NCBI GenBank assembly: GCA_937902055.1
Contig: CALGUJ010000075.1
Span: 1-8,317 of the forward strand
Length of the DNA stretch: 8,317 nucleotides
Direction: 5' to 3'
Source of the DNA: an uncultured Pelolinea sp.
GTDB lineage: Bacteria > Chloroflexota > Anaerolineae > Anaerolineales > Anaerolineaceae
Position 1 is the first letter of the stretch. Each line of letters begins with the position of its first letter. The position numbers and the translations under genes are program-made. Positions 6,982-8,317 of the stretch are shown here, one piece after another. A model generated the notes under the pieces. That model was not told the DNA's origin. It did not search any database and saw only the letters and a program-made list of their open reading frames with translations.

Positions 6982-7007
6982 GCAAGCATTATATTATGAG
7001 CGCTTGC
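6982..7007 (-). promoter_or_regulatory. possible leaderless promoter with flanking inverted repeat
   Basis: On the minus strand a perfect TATAAT (6993-6988) ends 6 nt before the ATG at 6981, so transcription from it would start at or next to the start codon and give a leaderless mRNA. The box lies between the arms of an inverted repeat, GCAAGC (6982-6987) and GCTTGC (7002-7007), with a 14-bp spacer, as an operator might. There is no -35 hexamer at the expected place, and the site overlaps the end of the upstream gene. Both points lower confidence. Confidence 0.3.
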
Positions 7008-7491
7008 GGAATAGGGCGGAAAAAAGGGTGATCACGCCGATGCCGATCAGGAACAGCGGCCAGAGCGTGCCGACGCCCAGGTTGAGCCCGAAGGTGCCGC
7101 CGAAGATAATGAAACCCATGGCGCTGATGGCCATCAACACCAGGCCGCCGCTGTCAAAGCGCGGATGTTCGCGCGAGAGCAGCCCGGCGATGATTACGCC
7201 CAATCCGACGAAACCGGGGATGAGCGTCCAGATATAGGCCCAACTGGCCCAGTCGCCTGAGATGGCCTGGTAATACAGAATGCCGCCGATGCCGCCCACG
7301 ATGCAGCCGGGGATGGCCAGCCCGCCGGTGCGGGTCAGAATGGCTGCCAGCAGGAAGGCTGCGCCCACGCCGATCACGATGAATGGCCAGTAAACGTAGC
7401 CGAAGATATCCGGGTACATCTGCGTGACGAAGAAGATCCCGCCCAACAGTATCAGCAGGATCCCCCATACGATGCCGTGTCGATTTTCCAT
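6994..7491 (-). CDS. six-TM membrane protein with LiaF/DUF5668-like hairpin repeats
   Basis: This 165-residue integral membrane protein has about six hydrophobic segments (roughly 6-24, 32-52, 57-75, 83-105, 115-133, 138-160) and ends in a basic FRKRS tail. The first pair (GIVWGILLILLGGIFF ... WPFIVIGVG) resembles the transmembrane domain of LiaF-like/DUF5668 proteins. The last pair (GLVLMAISAMGFIIFGG ... WPLFLIGIG) repeats the pattern, and the middle pair is a weaker copy (WTLIPGFVGLG). The frame extends to an ATG at 7524, but the ATG at 7491 has a strong GGAGG 4 nt upstream and removes a polar 11-residue tail, so it is chosen. LiaF-type proteins take part in envelope-stress sensing, but the soluble C-terminal LiaF domain is absent here, so no function is assigned. 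It leads the run of minus-strand genes that continues into the toroid and tgt genes. Confidence 0.75.
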   Translation of the reverse strand: MENRHGIVWGILLILLGGIFFVTQMYPDIFGYVYWPFIVIGVGAAFLLAAILTRTGGLAIPGCIVGGIGGILYYQAISGDWASWAYIWTLIPGFVGLGVIIAGLLSREHPRFDSGGLVLMAISAMGFIIFGGTFGLNLGVGTLWPLFLIGIGVITLFSALFRKRS

Positions 7492-7577
7492 GTTTCCTCC
7501 AGAAAGATGATTTCGAATTTTCATAACTACTTACGCAGGATTGGAGTTAAGGTTGCTTCGAATTTTTATAGCTTGTT
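7492..7577 (-). promoter_or_regulatory. leader and ribosome binding site of the six-TM protein gene
   Basis: GGAGG (7500-7496, minus strand), 4 nt before the ATG at 7491, is the strongest ribosome binding site in the window and decides that start. Further up, TATAAA (7569-7564) is a possible -10 box, but no convincing -35 is at the right distance. A second candidate, TTGGAA with TATAAA at 19-bp spacing, would place the -35 inside REP copy 1. The 10-base direct repeat TTCGAATTTT occurs at 7512-7521 and 7557-7566; its meaning is unknown. Confidence 0.45.
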
Positions 7578-7670
7578 TATAGTAGGTTGGGTAGGTGATC
7601 TTCCAATCCAATAAGAAGTCTTCCCCCAATTGTTATTGCGCAATTACCAAAGACAGCGGGGCAATCTCAG
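7578..7670 (+). repeat. REP-like element, subfamily I, copy 1
   Basis: A 93-bp unit, about 90% identical (9 differences) to copy 2 exactly 120 bp downstream. It opens with GTAG (7582-7585), directly followed by a hairpin with arms 7586-7595 and 7603-7612 and loop TGATCTT. This copy's stem is worn: two G-C pairs have become G-U and one pair (A7593 with A7605) is a mismatch. The rest of the unit carries the palindrome ATTGCGCAAT (7635-7644). GTAG directly 5' of an imperfect palindrome is the hallmark of REP sequences recognised by RAYT transposases. Confidence 0.75.
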
Positions 7671-7697
7671 CCACGATCAATCCGGATTTCTAAAAAT

Positions 7698-7790
7698 TAT
7701 AGTAGGTTGGGTTGGTGATCTTCCAACCCAACAAGAAGTCTTACCCTAATTGTTATTGCGCATTTACCAAAGACAGCGCGGCAATTTCAA
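7698..7790 (+). repeat. REP-like element, subfamily I, copy 2
   Basis: Same unit as copy 1 in the same orientation, with an intact hairpin. GTAG (7702-7705) is followed by GTTGGGTTGG (7706-7715), loop TGATCTT, and CCAACCCAAC (7723-7732), a perfect 10-bp stem. The short frame from 7712 across this and the next two copies only translates the repeats and is not a gene. Confidence 0.8.
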
Positions 7791-7793
7791 TCC

Positions 7794-7873
7794 TGCAAGG
7801 CCGTAGGATGGGTTGGTGTTTTTCCAACCCATCGCACTCTTCCAGGATCTCAACCGTATTTGAATACGGATTT
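7794..7873 (+). repeat. REP-like element, subfamily II, copy 3
   Basis: The unit begins TGCAAGGCC, then GTAG (7803-7806) and the stem GATGGGTTGG (7807-7816) with CCAACCCATC (7824-7833), a perfect 10-bp stem with a 7-nt loop (TGTTTTT). A second small hairpin follows: CCGTAT (7854-7859) with ATACGG (7864-7869), loop TTGA. The unit ends in CGGATTT. Compared with copies 1 and 2, the second stem pair is A-T instead of T-A. Confidence 0.8.
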
Positions 7874-7874
7874 A

Positions 7875-7954
7875 TGCAGGGCCGTAGGATGGGTTGGTGA
7901 TCTTCCAACCCATCGCCCTATTCCAGGTTCTTGACCGCATTTAACCGCGGATTT
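7875..7954 (+). repeat. REP-like element, subfamily II, copy 4
   Basis: Same unit as copy 3, 81 bp downstream and in the same orientation. GTAG (7884-7887) is followed by a perfect 10-bp stem, 7888-7897 with 7905-7914, and loop TGATCTT as in copies 1 and 2. The part after the hairpin is about 75% alike to copy 3 and also ends in CGGATTT. The second hairpin is shortened to CCGC (7935-7938) with GCGG (7947-7950), keeping pairing by a T-A to C-G swap at its fourth pair. Confidence 0.8.
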
Positions 7955-7970
7955 CTTTGTGATCCCCGTA

Positions 7971-8010
7971 AAAAAACTCCGCAGGTTGCGCCCTATCGAA
8001 ACCTGCGGAG
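7971..8010 (-). terminator. rho-independent terminator of the flavoprotein gene
   Basis: An 11-bp perfect stem, CTCCGCAGGTT (7977-7987) with AACCTGCGGAG (8000-8010), has a 12-nt loop. On the minus strand it is followed at once by a run of six T (7976-7971). It lies 23 bp after the flavoprotein stop codon. On the plus strand there is no T-run, so it acts in one direction. It should isolate the REP region and the genes to its left from flavoprotein transcription. Confidence 0.92.
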
Positions 8011-8033
8011 CCATTTATACCGATGATAAAAAA

Positions 8034-8317
8034 TTACCCTTGCAGGATCTTCTTCCCGAAGCGTTTCCCCATTTCAAACGCTTCTGTGAGGTTCTCCTCG
8101 CGGGCTTGCCCGGCGAACTCGAGCGTCTCGCCCAATTCCCAGTTCATCTTTTCGAACTGGCTTTTCAGGAAACGCGTTGCCCCGCCGCCCCAGCCGTAGC
8201 TGCCGAAATAGATCGCCTGCTTGTTGAATGCGCGTTTGATCTCGGCCATGTACAGCACCATCTGCATGGTGGGGAAGAGCGTGCCTTCGTAGGTCGGCGC
8301 GCCGATCACCACGCCCT
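8034..8317 (-). CDS. A-type flavoprotein (flavodiiron FprA-like), C-terminal flavodoxin domain, 5' end outside window
   Basis: The last about 94 residues of a flavodoxin-like domain are visible; the frame is open to the window edge. GVVIGAPTYEGTLFPTM matches the FMN-binding segment of FprA-type flavodiiron proteins (usually DGVVIGSPTYEG), and YFGSYGWGGGATRFL matches the next FMN loop (GSYGWGG). Flavodiiron proteins reduce oxygen or nitric oxide to protect anaerobes; their N-terminal diiron metallo-beta-lactamase domain would lie upstream, beyond the window. A stand-alone flavodoxin is possible but less likely, given the close match to FprA. The GTG near the edge (8312) lies inside the beta strand and is not a real start. 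The gene ends in a strong terminator and is transcribed apart from the genes to its left. Confidence 0.85.
   Translation of the reverse strand, partial: GVVIGAPTYEGTLFPTMQMVLYMAEIKRAFNKQAIYFGSYGWGGGATRFLKSQFEKMNWELGETLEFAGQAREENLTEAFEMGKRFGKKILQG

Noticed and set aside
7712..7900. Plus-strand 62-codon open frame across REP copies 2 to 4
   Set aside because: It only translates the repeats (GRRMGW occurs twice) and has no ribosome binding site.
7578..7955. CRISPR array
   Set aside because: Only four units with unequal spacing (120, 101, 81 bp), similar sequence between the hairpins, and no cas genes; the GTAG-headed hairpin form fits REP elements.

Overview
The window looks like chromosomal DNA of a mesophilic anaerobe, most likely a Chloroflexota (Anaerolineae-type) bacterium. 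That assignment is inference. It rests on fairly high G+C, a flavodiiron-type protein fragment, the alpha/alpha-toroid protein type, and ArmA/FmrO-family methyltransferases without any antibiotic-synthesis genes. No rRNA, tRNA, CRISPR array or intact mobile element is visible.

Layout. The left edge (1-681, + strand) holds most of rsmE, the 16S rRNA m3U1498 methyltransferase, with its N-terminus cut off. Everything else coding is on the minus strand. Reading leftwards from the right edge: the C-terminal part of an A-type flavoprotein (8317-8034) with a strong terminator (8010-7971); a 500-bp non-coding gap holding four GTAG-headed REP-like hairpins (7578-7955); a six-TM membrane protein with a very good ribosome binding site (7491-6994); an alpha/alpha-toroid protein of unknown function (6981-6046); a tRNA-guanine transglycosylase (6030-4909); two tandem paralogous FmrO/ArmA-family 16S rRNA methyltransferase homologues (4912-4100 and 4103-3282); an RsmF/NOL1-NOP2-Sun family m5C methyltransferase (3289-1832); and, behind its own good promoter, a membrane-anchored alpha/beta hydrolase (1770-706), convergent with rsmE.

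The most interesting coding block is tgt, FmrO-like 1, FmrO-like 2 and RsmF-like. All three junctions overlap (ATGA, ATGA, ATGGCTAA), so the four genes are almost certainly one translationally coupled unit. By family, the products act on the anticodon wobble base (Tgt) and on neighbouring nucleotides of 16S helix 44 (G1405 for the FmrO family, C1407 for RsmF). Nearby rsmE also targets the decoding region (U1498). This looks like a decoding-centre modification operon. Two oddities stand out. The second FmrO-like paralogue has lost the GG(R/K)xKGM block that the first keeps. The Tgt has a changed base-binding loop (GGWPLDS where GGLAVGE is usual).

The most interesting non-coding signal is the REP array: four direct copies of GTAG followed by a 10-bp stem and a 7-nt loop, in two subfamilies that differ by a compensatory T-A to A-T change in the stem. 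This matches the known hallmark of substrates of REP-associated tyrosine transposases (RAYTs), but no RAYT gene lies in the window.
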